NCBI GenBank assembly: GCA_025352305.1
Contig: JANXTQ010000223.1
Coordinates: forward strand, 1-14,356
From: Actinomycetes bacterium
Lineage (GTDB): Bacteria > Actinomycetota > Acidimicrobiia > Acidimicrobiales > RAAP-2
Reading direction: 5' to 3'
Length of the DNA stretch: 14,356 nt
How positions within the stretch are numbered: the stretch's first letter is position 1; each line of letters begins with the position of its first letter. The notes beneath the pieces were generated by a model. That model worked only from the letters and a program-made list of their open reading frames with translations. It did not search any database and was not told where the DNA came from. Positions 1-6,987 of the stretch are shown piece after piece. A program made the position numbers and the translations under genes.

Positions 1-1377
1 GTCGCCGAGCCGAGTGAGCGTTTGGCGGGACTGCTCAGCCAAGCCAGCGGAATGAACGTCACCATGGCAATTGCCAAAACCAGTGACATCCGCTGGGCGA
101 TTGACTCGAACTACCACGCGCTGATGGGCGTTGCCGAACTCGTCGAAGAGTTCGAGATGGACGACAAGCCGGTTCGTCGAACAACCATTGCTACGACGAC
201 CGATCTACCCGCGGACAACGCGCCGATTGTTCAGGTCGTCAACCGCATTTTGTCCCAAGCCATGCGCGACGGAGCGTCGGACATTCACATTGAACCGGCC
301 GACGACATTGTGCGCGTGCGCAACCGAGTCGACGGAGTTCTCAAAGTTGTTTTGGTTTTGCCCGCGGCAATGGGCCTCGGTCTGGTCAGTCGTATCAAGA
401 TCATGGCGGACATGAACATCGTTGAGCGCCGACGTCCCCAAGACGGAAAGTTCACCGCCATTGTTGACGGACGAGAGATCGATGTTCGCGTGGCGACTGT
501 CGCAACTATCTGGGGCGAGACGTGCGTACTGCGAGTACTAGACAAGACCCGATCCGTTCTCGGAATTGACGAACTCGGCATGCCGGCCGATACTCACCAG
601 ATCTATTCGAAGTTGATTCGTAGTCCCTTCGGCATGGTGTTGTGCGTGGGACCAACGGGTAGTGGAAAGACCACCACTCTCTATGCGTCGCTCACCGAAA
701 TCAGTGACGTGGCTCGAAACGTCATGACTATTGAAGACCCGGTCGAGTACGTCTTTCCTTCGATTAATCAGATTCAAACCAACGAGCAAGCGGGACTGAC
801 TTTCGCCACCGGTCTCAAATCGATTTTGCGACAGGACTCCGACGTTGTTCTCGTGGGTGAGATTCGAGACGTCGAAACCGCGCAGATTGCTGTGCAGTCG
901 ACGTTGACGGGCCACTTCGTCTTGTCGTCACTTCACTCGACGGACGCCATCAGTGCGCTGACGCGATTTATCGACATGGGAATCGAATCATTCCTGATTG
1001 CGAGTTCCGTTATTGCAATCGTGGGTCAGCGCTTGGTTCGTCGTACGTGTACGGCGTGCAAGGTTCCCTATACGCCGAGTGACGAAGAGATGGCGTTTTA
1101 TACCAAGGGCGGAGGACCGCACAAGGACGTCTTCTTCCACGGCGCCGGGTGCAACTTTTGCAGCCACACGGGGTTCAAGGACCGAATCGGCGTCTACGAA
1201 CTTCTTCAAATGACCCCGGAGCTCAAGCGGCTGATTGTGGGCTTTGCGACCGAAGACGAACTACGTGATCTTGCTCGCAAGCAGGGCATGCGCTCAATTC
1301 AAGATGAAGCAATTACCCTGATTGCGCGCGATATGACCACTTCGGCAGAGGTTGTGCGCAGCATCTACTCGCTGTAG
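1..1377 (+). CDS. pilB: Type IV pilus extension ATPase PilB/GspE family (5' end missing)
   Basis: This is the cytoplasmic hexameric ATPase that powers pilus extension by driving pilin insertion at the PilC platform. The frame is open from base 1 with no stop, so the true start lies left of the window. The TTG at 22 is probably internal, because the residues around it (ending SDIRWAID..Y) look like the end of an N-terminal MshEN-type domain. Visible motifs are the Asp-box region SDIHIEP (around 280-297), Walker A GPTGSGKT at 649-672, TIEDPVEY, Walker B DVVLVGEIRD at 841-870 and the His box TGHFVLSSLHSTD. Two CxxC pairs (codons at 1048/1057 and 1150/1159) form the tetracysteine zinc site typical of PilB/GspE and absent from PilT. 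The visible part is about 458 residues; full PilB is usually about 550. pilC follows after 15 nt. I am sure of the family; GspE of a pseudopilus system is excluded mainly by the pilT and pilin neighbours. Confidence 0.95.
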   Translation, partial: VAEPSERLAGLLSQASGMNVTMAIAKTSDIRWAIDSNYHALMGVAELVEEFEMDDKPVRRTTIATTTDLPADNAPIVQVVNRILSQAMRDGASDIHIEPADDIVRVRNRVDGVLKVVLVLPAAMGLGLVSRIKIMADMNIVERRRPQDGKFTAIVDGREIDVRVATVATIWGETCVLRVLDKTRSVLGIDELGMPADTHQIYSKLIRSPFGMVLCVGPTGSGKTTTLYASLTEISDVARNVMTIEDPVEYVFPSINQIQTNEQAGLTFATGLKSILRQDSDVVLVGEIRDVETAQIAVQSTLTGHFVLSSLHSTDAISALTRFIDMGIESFLIASSVIAIVGQRLVRRTCTACKVPYTPSDEEMAFYTKGGGPHKDVFFHGAGCNFCSHTGFKDRIGVYELLQMTPELKRLIVGFATEDELRDLARKQGMRSIQDEAITLIARDMTTSAEVVRSIYSL

Positions 1378-1392
1378 CCTTCACAAACAGAG

Positions 1393-2601
1393 ATGCCTAA
1401 ATTTGCGTATACCGCTCTAGAACTCGACGGAACACGAGTAACGGGAACTACAGCGGCAGATACCGCCTCCGATGCGCGCCGCGTACTCAGCGATCAGGGC
1501 CTGCGGCCCATGCGGATCAACGAGAAAACGTCGCTCCTCAAGTTCGAAATCACCCCTGAAAAGGTCCCTCGCGAAGAGGTCATGCACTTTTCGCGTCAAC
1601 TCGGGGTGTTCATTAAGGCCGGTATTCCCATTATGGAAGCTCTGGGCATCATGGCCCAAGAGAGCGGCGAAAAGGTATTTAAAAAGATCATTCTTGAAAT
1701 GATTGACGCGATTTACGACGGTGAAACTTTCGCCGCGGCGGCATCGGTTCACCCGAACGCGTTTCCCAACTACTACATCGGTATTTTGCAGTCCGCTGAG
1801 CTCACGGGAAATTTGGACTCGGTCCTGAATCAGTTGGCCGACTACATGGAACGCGACATCGATGCGCGCAGCAAGTTCACGGGAGCGTTGATCTACCCGG
1901 GCGTCGTCATGGCCATGTCGCTCGTCGTGGTTTTGGTCCTGTCCGTTTTTGTGCTGCCTAAATTCCAGGTGTTCTTCACCTCACTGCACGCAAAGTTGCC
2001 ACTGCCCACGAGAATGATGCTCGGCATGTCGGGATTTGTCTCGACCTACTGGTGGGCATTGTTGTTGGCAGCCGCAGGCGTTGCTGTTGGAGTGGTCTAC
2101 ATGAGGAAATCTACGGCCGGTCGCATACGCCTCGATCGCTTGGTTCTGCGGATGCCCGTCTTGGGTGACCTCATCCAAACCGCCATCATCGAAAGGATCT
2201 GTCGAGTGCTGGCGTCGATGATTGACACAGGCGTGCCGTTGCCGGACGCGATGTCGGTCGCCGCAGAAACGTCTAACAATTCGGTCTATCGCGCAGGAAT
2301 CGACCACATCCGCGATCAAATGATGGAGGGTAAAGGATTGGCGGGGCCACTATCAGAGACGGGGCTATTCCCTGGTGCGGCCCATCAAATGTTCCGAGTT
2401 GGCGAAGAAACTGGAACGCTTAGCGAGCAGATGGAAACGGCCGCCAACTACTACTACCGCGAATTAGACATCAAAATTAAGCACTTCACCTCGCTCTTTG
2501 AGCCCGCGGTCATTATTGCGGTGGGCGTCGTAGTGGGATTCGTTGCGGTTGCGTTGGTAACGGCGATGTACGGAATCTATAGTCAGGTTCACTCAGCATG
2601 A
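1393..2601 (+). CDS. pilC: Type IV pilus inner-membrane platform protein PilC
   Basis: PilC is the polytopic platform on which PilB and PilT act. The 402 residues match the usual PilC length. There are two T2SF domains, at about residues 63-187 and 267-388, each with the FxRQLG/RVLASMIDTGVPL-type helical pattern and the GxLxxxLxxxAxYxE-like motif (TGNLDSVLNQLADYMERD and TGTLSEQMETAANYYYRE). Hydrophobic segments lie at about 165-190, 220-237 and 371-393, the standard three-helix arrangement. The ATG at 1393 follows pilB by 15 nt with only a weak purine stretch (acagag), which suggests translation from readthrough of the same mRNA. The stop is followed 31 nt later by the first minor pilin. pilT does not lie between pilB and pilC here; it is downstream of the pilins. 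Nothing looks truncated or shifted. Confidence 0.95.
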   Translation: MPKFAYTALELDGTRVTGTTAADTASDARRVLSDQGLRPMRINEKTSLLKFEITPEKVPREEVMHFSRQLGVFIKAGIPIMEALGIMAQESGEKVFKKIILEMIDAIYDGETFAAAASVHPNAFPNYYIGILQSAELTGNLDSVLNQLADYMERDIDARSKFTGALIYPGVVMAMSLVVVLVLSVFVLPKFQVFFTSLHAKLPLPTRMMLGMSGFVSTYWWALLLAAAGVAVGVVYMRKSTAGRIRLDRLVLRMPVLGDLIQTAIIERICRVLASMIDTGVPLPDAMSVAAETSNNSVYRAGIDHIRDQMMEGKGLAGPLSETGLFPGAAHQMFRVGEETGTLSEQMETAANYYYRELDIKIKHFTSLFEPAVIIAVGVVVGFVAVALVTAMYGIYSQVHSA

Positions 2602-2632
2602 GGTCGCTCGGCGTGAGAGAGGTGGTTCAGTG

Positions 2633-4231
2633 ATGCACGTTGCTCATCATTCGAGGCTTCGTGCGCCGCGCCACGCCAGGACGATGTGGGCGAGAGTCGT
2701 GAGCCGGCACCGCGCTCGGGTAAATGACGAGGGTGGCTTTACGTTGATTGAGTTGCTCATTGTTACTGTCATTACCCCCATTGTTATTGGCGGTCTGGCC
2801 GTCATGATGCTCGAAGTTCTCAAAGTTCAAGGCAGCGTTTCGTCTCGACTCAATGGCTCCGCCGATATTCAAGCGACCTCAGCCACCTTTGTCTCTGACA
2901 TTCAAAGCGCCGACAAACTGACGACCAACAACGCGTCGACTCCGGCGGGCTGCGCTACCGCAGGCACTCGGATCTTGAGTTTGCAGCAACAAGGAACTGA
3001 AGTCACTTACGCAGTAGTAGCCCAAGACTCTAAATTCAATTTGGTTCGCTTGCAGTGCAGCACCGCGAGTACCGCGGTTACGGCTTTCTCGCGAATCGCG
3101 AGCGACGTTGCTTCGACTCAGGCCGTCACCGTTGCCTGTCCCAGTTGCTCGGGTGCCGTTGTTCCCTCTTCGGCCAGTTGGATTCCCACGTTGGGCGTGA
3201 CGTCGGTCAAATTGGCAGTGGTTGAACCCAATACGGGGGCGAGCTTCGCACTGACGATGGCTCCACGGGGCTGGACCTCCTACTACGGATACAACTTTCA
3301 AAATCCCTTCCCGTTTCCTCCACTTGAACTTCTTGGTGGTGGCGCGTGCAACGGATCCGGCGGCGGGCCGGCGATCCTGACCGAAACAGGTTCGTCGACA
3401 CTCAATGTCAGCAACGGTGCCGGCGTGGCTCAGGACAACTCCTCCTGTGCCGGATCAGTCAATCTGTCGGGAACTTCGTCGATTAACGCCTCGGGACTCA
3501 CGTCTGCGGACCCCACCGCTAGTGCCACCGTTGTGGGCGGATCATCCACTACCTATCCCGTCGCGACCTACGCGGCGGCGATCACCGACCCCTTGGCCTC
3601 GTATCTCACGGCGCCGGGACCCACCGGAGCATCGGGCGTTGGCTCGTGCACTGGATCAGGCACAATGACGTGCACCCCGGGCATTTACGCCACGAGTCCG
3701 TCGTTCTCCAACCAAACAGTTACCTTTCAACCAGGCAACTACACCTTCTTGTTGCCGGTGCTCTTTACGAGTAACACAGTCGCTACGGTCGGCGGCGGCA
3801 ACTTTGATTTCAAAGGCGGCCTAACAATGGACCGCAACAGCAACGCAACCTTTAACACTGGCAACTACACCTTTGAGGGAACGACCTCCTCGTCGAACGC
3901 TTTTTCGATTCAAGGAATCGCCAGTATTTCAACGGGAACGGGTGGAGCACTGTTTTATATCAAGAGTGGAACGGCCACCATTGCTAATGGCGTGACTGTG
4001 GCGCTAACCGGCGAGACGGCCAACTACGGCGTAGCGATCTGGGATGTGGCGGCCGTCGGCACCACGAATCCGCTCACCGTCGGCGGCGGCAGCACCGTCA
4101 ATGCTTCTTACGGTGGTATTTACGCACCGAATGGTGAGGTGCTGACCACAAATGGTGGGATTTTCTCAACCGCGTTCATTGTGTCCGGTTCTCTCATGTT
4201 GACGGGTAATGCCACGGTCAACGTCGGCTGA
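2633..4231 (+). CDS. Large PilW-like minor prepilin with C-terminal beta-solenoid-like domain
   Basis: The protein has 532 residues from ATG 2633. An AGGTGG at 2620-2625 sits 7 nt upstream; the GTG at 2630 is an in-frame alternative. After a long basic leader there is a canonical class III prepilin site, GGFTLIELLIV, with cleavage after Gly35, Phe at +1, Glu40 at +5 and then a hydrophobic helix. Residues about 35-210 look like a minor-pilin body. A Pro/Phe-rich linker (NPFPFPP) then leads to about 295 Gly/Ser/Thr/Asn-rich residues with repeating short beta-strand patterns (PGxY, xxGxY, GGALFYIKSGTATIANG, YGGIYAPNGEV). That pattern resembles the DUF7305-type domain found in some PilX/TadG-like surface proteins; I recall the pattern and could not search for it. 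Position after pilC and before PilV- and PilX-like genes suggests the PilW slot. It is probably a tip-located adhesin. The prepilin call is firm, the domain name tentative. Confidence 0.85.
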   Translation: MHVAHHSRLRAPRHARTMWARVVSRHRARVNDEGGFTLIELLIVTVITPIVIGGLAVMMLEVLKVQGSVSSRLNGSADIQATSATFVSDIQSADKLTTNNASTPAGCATAGTRILSLQQQGTEVTYAVVAQDSKFNLVRLQCSTASTAVTAFSRIASDVASTQAVTVACPSCSGAVVPSSASWIPTLGVTSVKLAVVEPNTGASFALTMAPRGWTSYYGYNFQNPFPFPPLELLGGGACNGSGGGPAILTETGSSTLNVSNGAGVAQDNSSCAGSVNLSGTSSINASGLTSADPTASATVVGGSSTTYPVATYAAAITDPLASYLTAPGPTGASGVGSCTGSGTMTCTPGIYATSPSFSNQTVTFQPGNYTFLLPVLFTSNTVATVGGGNFDFKGGLTMDRNSNATFNTGNYTFEGTTSSSNAFSIQGIASISTGTGGALFYIKSGTATIANGVTVALTGETANYGVAIWDVAAVGTTNPLTVGGGSTVNASYGGIYAPNGEVLTTNGGIFSTAFIVSGSLMLTGNATVNVG

Positions 4232-5288
4232 GCCGATGCAGGTTGATGCCCGCACCGGTTTCGTGCAGCGTTGGCGACAACGTCGCCGCAGTGAATCGGG
4301 TGACACGCTCATTGAGTTACTAATTGCCATGTCGATCATGACCGTCACCGGAGCGTCAGTTCTCGGAGCGTTCGTGACGTCAATCAACGCGTCGACGCAG
4401 CATCGTCAACTCTCGACGATCAACACGTTGCTTCGCAGTTACGCCGAAGCGGCCACGTACCAAATACAACTGCAGCCGTCACCACTGTTTCAGACCTGCG
4501 CGACGCCCGCGACCTATACCAGCGGAGCCTTCGCACTGAGTAATCTGCCGAGCGGCACCGGGTTTACAGTGACCCTGTCGTCAATTCAGTATTGGAATAG
4601 TGCGACGCGAGTATTCGGTTCGACCTGTACCGCGGGTTCAACCCAGCCCGAGTTGCTCACCATCACCGCGACGGGCTCGGCGGGAGCAGTTGCGGCCCCG
4701 AGCACTTCCTTGTCATTCATCGTTGACGACTACGTCTATAACGTTACGCCGGCGTCACCGGTCTTTACGAGTGCGACATCGACGACCCAGGCGGTGGGTC
4801 AAGCGTGGAACTTTACAGTTACAACAACGGGCACTCCCGCGCCTGCGCTGAGTGAAACGGCGAGTCTGCCCGGCGGCGTCAGCTTTGTGGACAACGGAAA
4901 TGGGACGGGAACTCTTTCGGGTACGACGTCAGTGGGTTCGGGCAACTACAGCTTGGTCTTCAAGGCGAATAACTCGGTGGGAGCGATCGTTAGTCAGTCC
5001 TTCACGCTCAGCATTGTGTCGATCCCCGTCTTTACGAGTGCGGCGACCGAGTCACCCCAGTGGACGCACGGTGTTGCTACCACTTTCTCCATTACGGCGA
5101 CCAGTTCACCCAATCCGAGCTTCTCTGCTGGATCCTTGCCCGTTGGCGTCACCCTCATTGATAACGGCAACGGCTCGGCAACCCTCAAGGGATCGGTCGC
5201 AACTGTCGCTGGTACGTACACGATCATCATCACGGCCAATAATGGGCCTTTTAATGCCCAACAGACCTTCACGCTGGTAATTAAGTAG
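4209..5288 (+). CDS. PilV-like minor prepilin with two putative Ig (He_PIG-like) domains
   Basis: The 359-residue protein overlaps the preceding gene by 23 nt if it starts at ATG 4209. An in-frame ATG at 4236 would remove the overlap; neither has a clear Shine-Dalgarno sequence, so the start is uncertain. After an Arg-rich leader the processing site reads ESGDTLIELLIA: Gly31 at -1, Asp at +1 and Glu at +5. G-x-TLIE with a non-Phe +1 is familiar from PilV/GspI-type pilins. Residues about 32-180 are the pilin body, with Cys97 and Cys140 as a possible disulfide. Two tandem domains follow, at about 183-269 and 271-358. Each starts with PVFTSA and contains LPxGVxxxDNGNGxxTLxG and a final xNxxGxxxQxFTLxI strand, the pattern of He_PIG putative Ig domains of bacterial surface proteins. 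These would project from the fibre and could bind a surface or glycan. Fusion of Ig repeats to a minor pilin is unusual. Confidence 0.85.
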   Translation: MPRSTSAEPMQVDARTGFVQRWRQRRRSESGDTLIELLIAMSIMTVTGASVLGAFVTSINASTQHRQLSTINTLLRSYAEAATYQIQLQPSPLFQTCATPATYTSGAFALSNLPSGTGFTVTLSSIQYWNSATRVFGSTCTAGSTQPELLTITATGSAGAVAAPSTSLSFIVDDYVYNVTPASPVFTSATSTTQAVGQAWNFTVTTTGTPAPALSETASLPGGVSFVDNGNGTGTLSGTTSVGSGNYSLVFKANNSVGAIVSQSFTLSIVSIPVFTSAATESPQWTHGVATTFSITATSSPNPSFSAGSLPVGVTLIDNGNGSATLKGSVATVAGTYTIIITANNGPFNAQQTFTLVIK

Positions 5289-5290
5289 CC

Positions 5291-5863
5291 GTGACTGTCT
5301 TTCGAGCCGCCACGAGCGAACGACGATCCGGGCGTCGCAGCGACGACGGTTCTTCCCTCGTTCTGGCTCTGTTGTTTTTGACGGCGGTGGCATTCGTTGT
5401 GTTGGCGCTCGTGAGTTTTGCGAGTAACTCGCTGGCCCAGAGTTCGAAATTCAATACGGCCACCGGGGTTCAGTACACGACCGCGGGAGCAGTGCAGCTC
5501 GAAATACAGAATCTGCGATTTTCCTACGAGGCCACCAACGCTACGGCGACGAACTGCACACCGGGTAATGCCGCGCCGGTTTCATCCACCGCGACATTCG
5601 CCCTCAACTCCGTCAACGTATCGGTGTTTTGCACGTACGTCAGTACTCCTTCGATCGCGCAAAGTCGGCTCATAACGATGTACGCCTGCGAAGAAGATGC
5701 CTCGATCTACGTCACTGCGGCGAACTGCGTGGCGAACCCGTTCCTGCAGGTCCAAGTGAGTTTCAATGACTACACGGTTACGGACAAGAATCAGTGCACG
5801 TCCAGTTCCAATCAGATTTCGTGTGGCACGTCAATGAATGTCGTCTACTGGCTGGTCAATTAG
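5291..5863 (+). CDS. PilX-like minor pilin lacking the Glu+5 motif
   Basis: The 190-residue protein starts with GTG 2 nt after the previous stop, so it is translationally coupled. The N-terminus is basic, followed by DDGSSLVLALLFLTAVAF and a hydrophobic helix (about 22-44). This matches the PilX N-terminal pattern (xxGxxLVxALLFL): Gly20 would be -1, and +5 is a hydrophobic residue instead of Glu, as in PilX/GspK, the subunits thought to cap the tip. The rest is a soluble domain of about 145 residues with six cysteines (89, 114, 133, 146, 169, 178), possibly three disulfides, which fits an exported protein. With the two upstream genes it completes a W-V-X-like set. Homology beyond the N-terminus cannot be judged by eye. 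Confidence 0.75.
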   Translation: MTVFRAATSERRSGRRSDDGSSLVLALLFLTAVAFVVLALVSFASNSLAQSSKFNTATGVQYTTAGAVQLEIQNLRFSYEATNATATNCTPGNAAPVSSTATFALNSVNVSVFCTYVSTPSIAQSRLITMYACEEDASIYVTAANCVANPFLQVQVSFNDYTVTDKNQCTSSSNQISCGTSMNVVYWLVN

Positions 5864-5867
5864 AAGT

Positions 5868-5881
5868 CGAACAACTGTTCG
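5868..5881. promoter_or_regulatory. SOS/LexA-box-like palindrome
   Basis: The sequence CGAACAACTGTTCG begins 4 nt after the stop of the PilX-like gene. It has perfect 6-bp arms around AC and matches the CGAAC-N4-GTTCG core of the LexA box known from actinobacteria and Bacillus. With its flanks it is TCGAACAACTGTTCGT, one base short of full 16-bp symmetry. No T-run follows, so it is not a convincing terminator. The controlled promoter is unclear: the pilin start lies about 320 nt downstream. It may be a chance match. Confidence 0.4.
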
Positions 5882-5991
5882 TCTTGGCTCCGTCGAATTG
5901 ATCGGCCCCCGACCGGACCCGGTTTCACGTGCGCTGATTGACCGGCAATTTGTTCGTTAAATGCCAACGTCGACGAGTCGAAGAAACGCTC

Positions 5992-6018
5992 GATCTGAAC
6001 GTGGCAGATTAATTTTTT
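5992..6018 (+). terminator. Weak intrinsic terminator candidate
   Basis: ATCTG at 5993-5997 pairs with CAGAT at 6005-6009 across a 7-nt loop (one more G-T pair is possible), followed by TAATTTTTT with six T at 6013-6018. The stem is short and AT-rich, so the call is weak. The place is sensible: downstream of the pilB-to-PilX-like operon and upstream of the pilin promoter region. Confidence 0.3.
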
Positions 6019-6062
6019 GTCCTCGTAGAACGGCGGGTACCAATTCGGACACCAAACTGTCA

Positions 6063-6123
6063 CGAAAGATTGGACTTTTGTATGAAAAATTCCCTTTATT
6101 TATGAAACATGGTGCTGTAGAGT
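6063..6123 (+). promoter_or_regulatory. Probable promoter of the pilin gene
   Basis: An AT-rich run (6063-6110) stands out from its GC-rich surroundings and ends in a TAGAGT hexamer at 6118-6123, matching the TAnnnT form of actinobacterial -10 elements. No good TTGACA lies 17 nt upstream (TTTATT at 6095-6100), so the AT-rich stretch may act as an UP-like element or the gene may need an activator. The leader to the pilin ATG would be about 70 nt. Position and composition are the main evidence. Confidence 0.4.
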
Positions 6124-6138
6124 AATCACTTGAATCAA

Positions 6139-6150
6139 GACCACGTGGTC
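6139..6150. promoter_or_regulatory. 12-bp perfect palindrome in the pilin leader
   Basis: GACCACGTGGTC is self-complementary over 12 bases. It lies about 16 nt downstream of the proposed -10, at or just after the expected transcription start, the place where a repressor would block initiation. No protein is assigned. As RNA it could form only a strained hairpin, so a DNA-binding site is more plausible. Confidence 0.4.
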
Positions 6151-6199
6151 GCAGTACAACGTTCCGGCTGAAGTGTCGGTGAAAGGCAGGAAGCATTAA

Positions 6200-6895
6200 A
6201 TGATTAATTACTTAAAGAAGCTGCAGGACCGTATGGCGAACAAGGGCGACGAGGGTTTCACCCTTATTGAACTTCTTATCGTCATCGTCGTCCTCGGTAT
6301 TTTGGCGGCGGTCGTAGTTTTGGCCCTCGGTAACGTGAACCACAGTGCGCGCCAGTCAGCTTGTTTGACCGACGCCAAGAGCGTGGAGACTGCAGCTCAG
6401 GTGTACAACGCCTCGATCTCGCCGTCAATCGGTACTGAGTCAACCGCAGTTGGACCGGACGTCATCACGACCGCCTCTACGGCGGGTATTGTGGTCGGCC
6501 AAACGGTTCACGACAATACGCACCCGGGTACAGACACCACCGTCGCTGCGCTTATTGACATAACGCATTTCAGCGTGCCCCAGGGTGCCTCGGCGGTTTT
6601 CACGGTCGGTGACACACTGTTGGTTGGCGCCGTGACTCACGTTGCCTCCGCAATCACCCAAGTTGGCATCGTGGCCGGAAGCCCGTCGACTTACGCCAAC
6701 GGACCCCAGGCTGCGAAGATCCTCAACGGTTACCTTCGTTCATGGCCGGTTGGCACGGCTACGACGGGCTACGCAATTAGCTTGTCGACCGCGATTGCTG
6801 GCGACGTGATGGTTTACGTCCCGGTGACTTCGGTGACGGGTGTCGACTACGAATCAGAGACCTCGACGACCGGTTGCAACACCGCGTCGCTGTAG
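6200..6895 (+). CDS. pilA: Type IV pilin, probable major subunit (PilA-like)
   Basis: The 231-residue prepilin has a typical leader ending KGDEG, cleavage after Gly19, Phe20 at +1 and Glu24 at +5 (GFTLIELLIVIVVLGILAA). The assembly helix continues to about residue 55, where Cys55 (SACLTDAK) probably pairs with Cys226 in the C-terminal TTGC. The tail (YLRSWPxG, GYAxSLST, AGDVxxYVP, GVDYESE) is shared with the two downstream pilins. Residues about 82-142 are an extra segment missing from both paralogues. It has a promoter-like region upstream, a purine-rich ribosome site (aggcaggaag at 6184-6193, about 6 nt from the ATG) and a strong terminator just after its stop, as expected for the most abundant subunit. 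Function as the major pilin is inferred. Confidence 0.9.
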   Translation: MINYLKKLQDRMANKGDEGFTLIELLIVIVVLGILAAVVVLALGNVNHSARQSACLTDAKSVETAAQVYNASISPSIGTESTAVGPDVITTASTAGIVVGQTVHDNTHPGTDTTVAALIDITHFSVPQGASAVFTVGDTLLVGAVTHVASAITQVGIVAGSPSTYANGPQAAKILNGYLRSWPVGTATTGYAISLSTAIAGDVMVYVPVTSVTGVDYESETSTTGCNTASL

Positions 6896-6920
6896 TCGTC
6901 GTAGAGAATTATTTGCCCTG

Positions 6921-6960
6921 AGCAAAAGGGGTCCGGCCTTCGGGTCGGACCCCTTTTGCT
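6921..6960 (+). terminator. Strong intrinsic terminator with UUCG loop
   Basis: Fifteen bases at 6921-6935 are perfectly complementary to 6946-6960. The stem continues inward with a G-T and two C-G pairs to a TTCG tetraloop at 6939-6942, giving 18 base pairs. The A4/T4 blocks in the stem make it symmetric, so it could stop transcription from either side. It sits 25 nt after the pilin stop and 27 nt before the next gene's start. Confidence 0.9.
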
Positions 6961-6975
6961 ATGTTGCGCTCGAAC

Positions 6976-6984
6976 GAGGAGGGG
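6976..6984 (+). promoter_or_regulatory. Strong ribosome binding site fixing the second pilin's start
   Basis: GAGGAGGGG ends 3 nt before the GTG at 6988, and its AGGAGG core (6977-6982) is 5 nt from that codon. An in-frame ATG at 6961 has only the terminator stem upstream, so the GTG is preferred. It leaves a short basic leader of 11 residues, normal for prepilins. Confidence 0.7.
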
Positions 6985-6987
6985 TTG

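Larger units (their letters stand above)
5864..6199. other. Regulatory gap between minor-pilin operon and pilin cluster
   Basis: This 336-base stretch separates two same-strand gene groups. It contains a SOS-box-like palindrome next to the upstream stop, a weak hairpin with a T-run near its middle, an AT-rich promoter segment at about 6063-6123 and a palindrome in the pilin leader. The short minus-strand frames crossing it have no family resemblance and overlap the promoter, so I see no gene here. Confidence 0.6.

Noticed and set aside
22..24. TTG as the true start of pilB
   Set aside because: The frame stays open to base 1 and the visible N-terminal sequence looks like the middle of an MshEN-type domain, so the gene is cut by the window.
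5860..6196. Minus-strand open frames in the gap before the first pilin (67 and 79 codons)
   Set aside because: They overlap each other's region, the promoter and the terminator candidate, show no recognisable protein pattern or ribosome site, and have odd composition.
6120..6199. Cyclic-di-GMP (GEMM) riboswitch in the pilin leader
   Set aside because: Such riboswitches can precede pilus genes, but the conserved loop motifs were not found; only a palindrome is visible.
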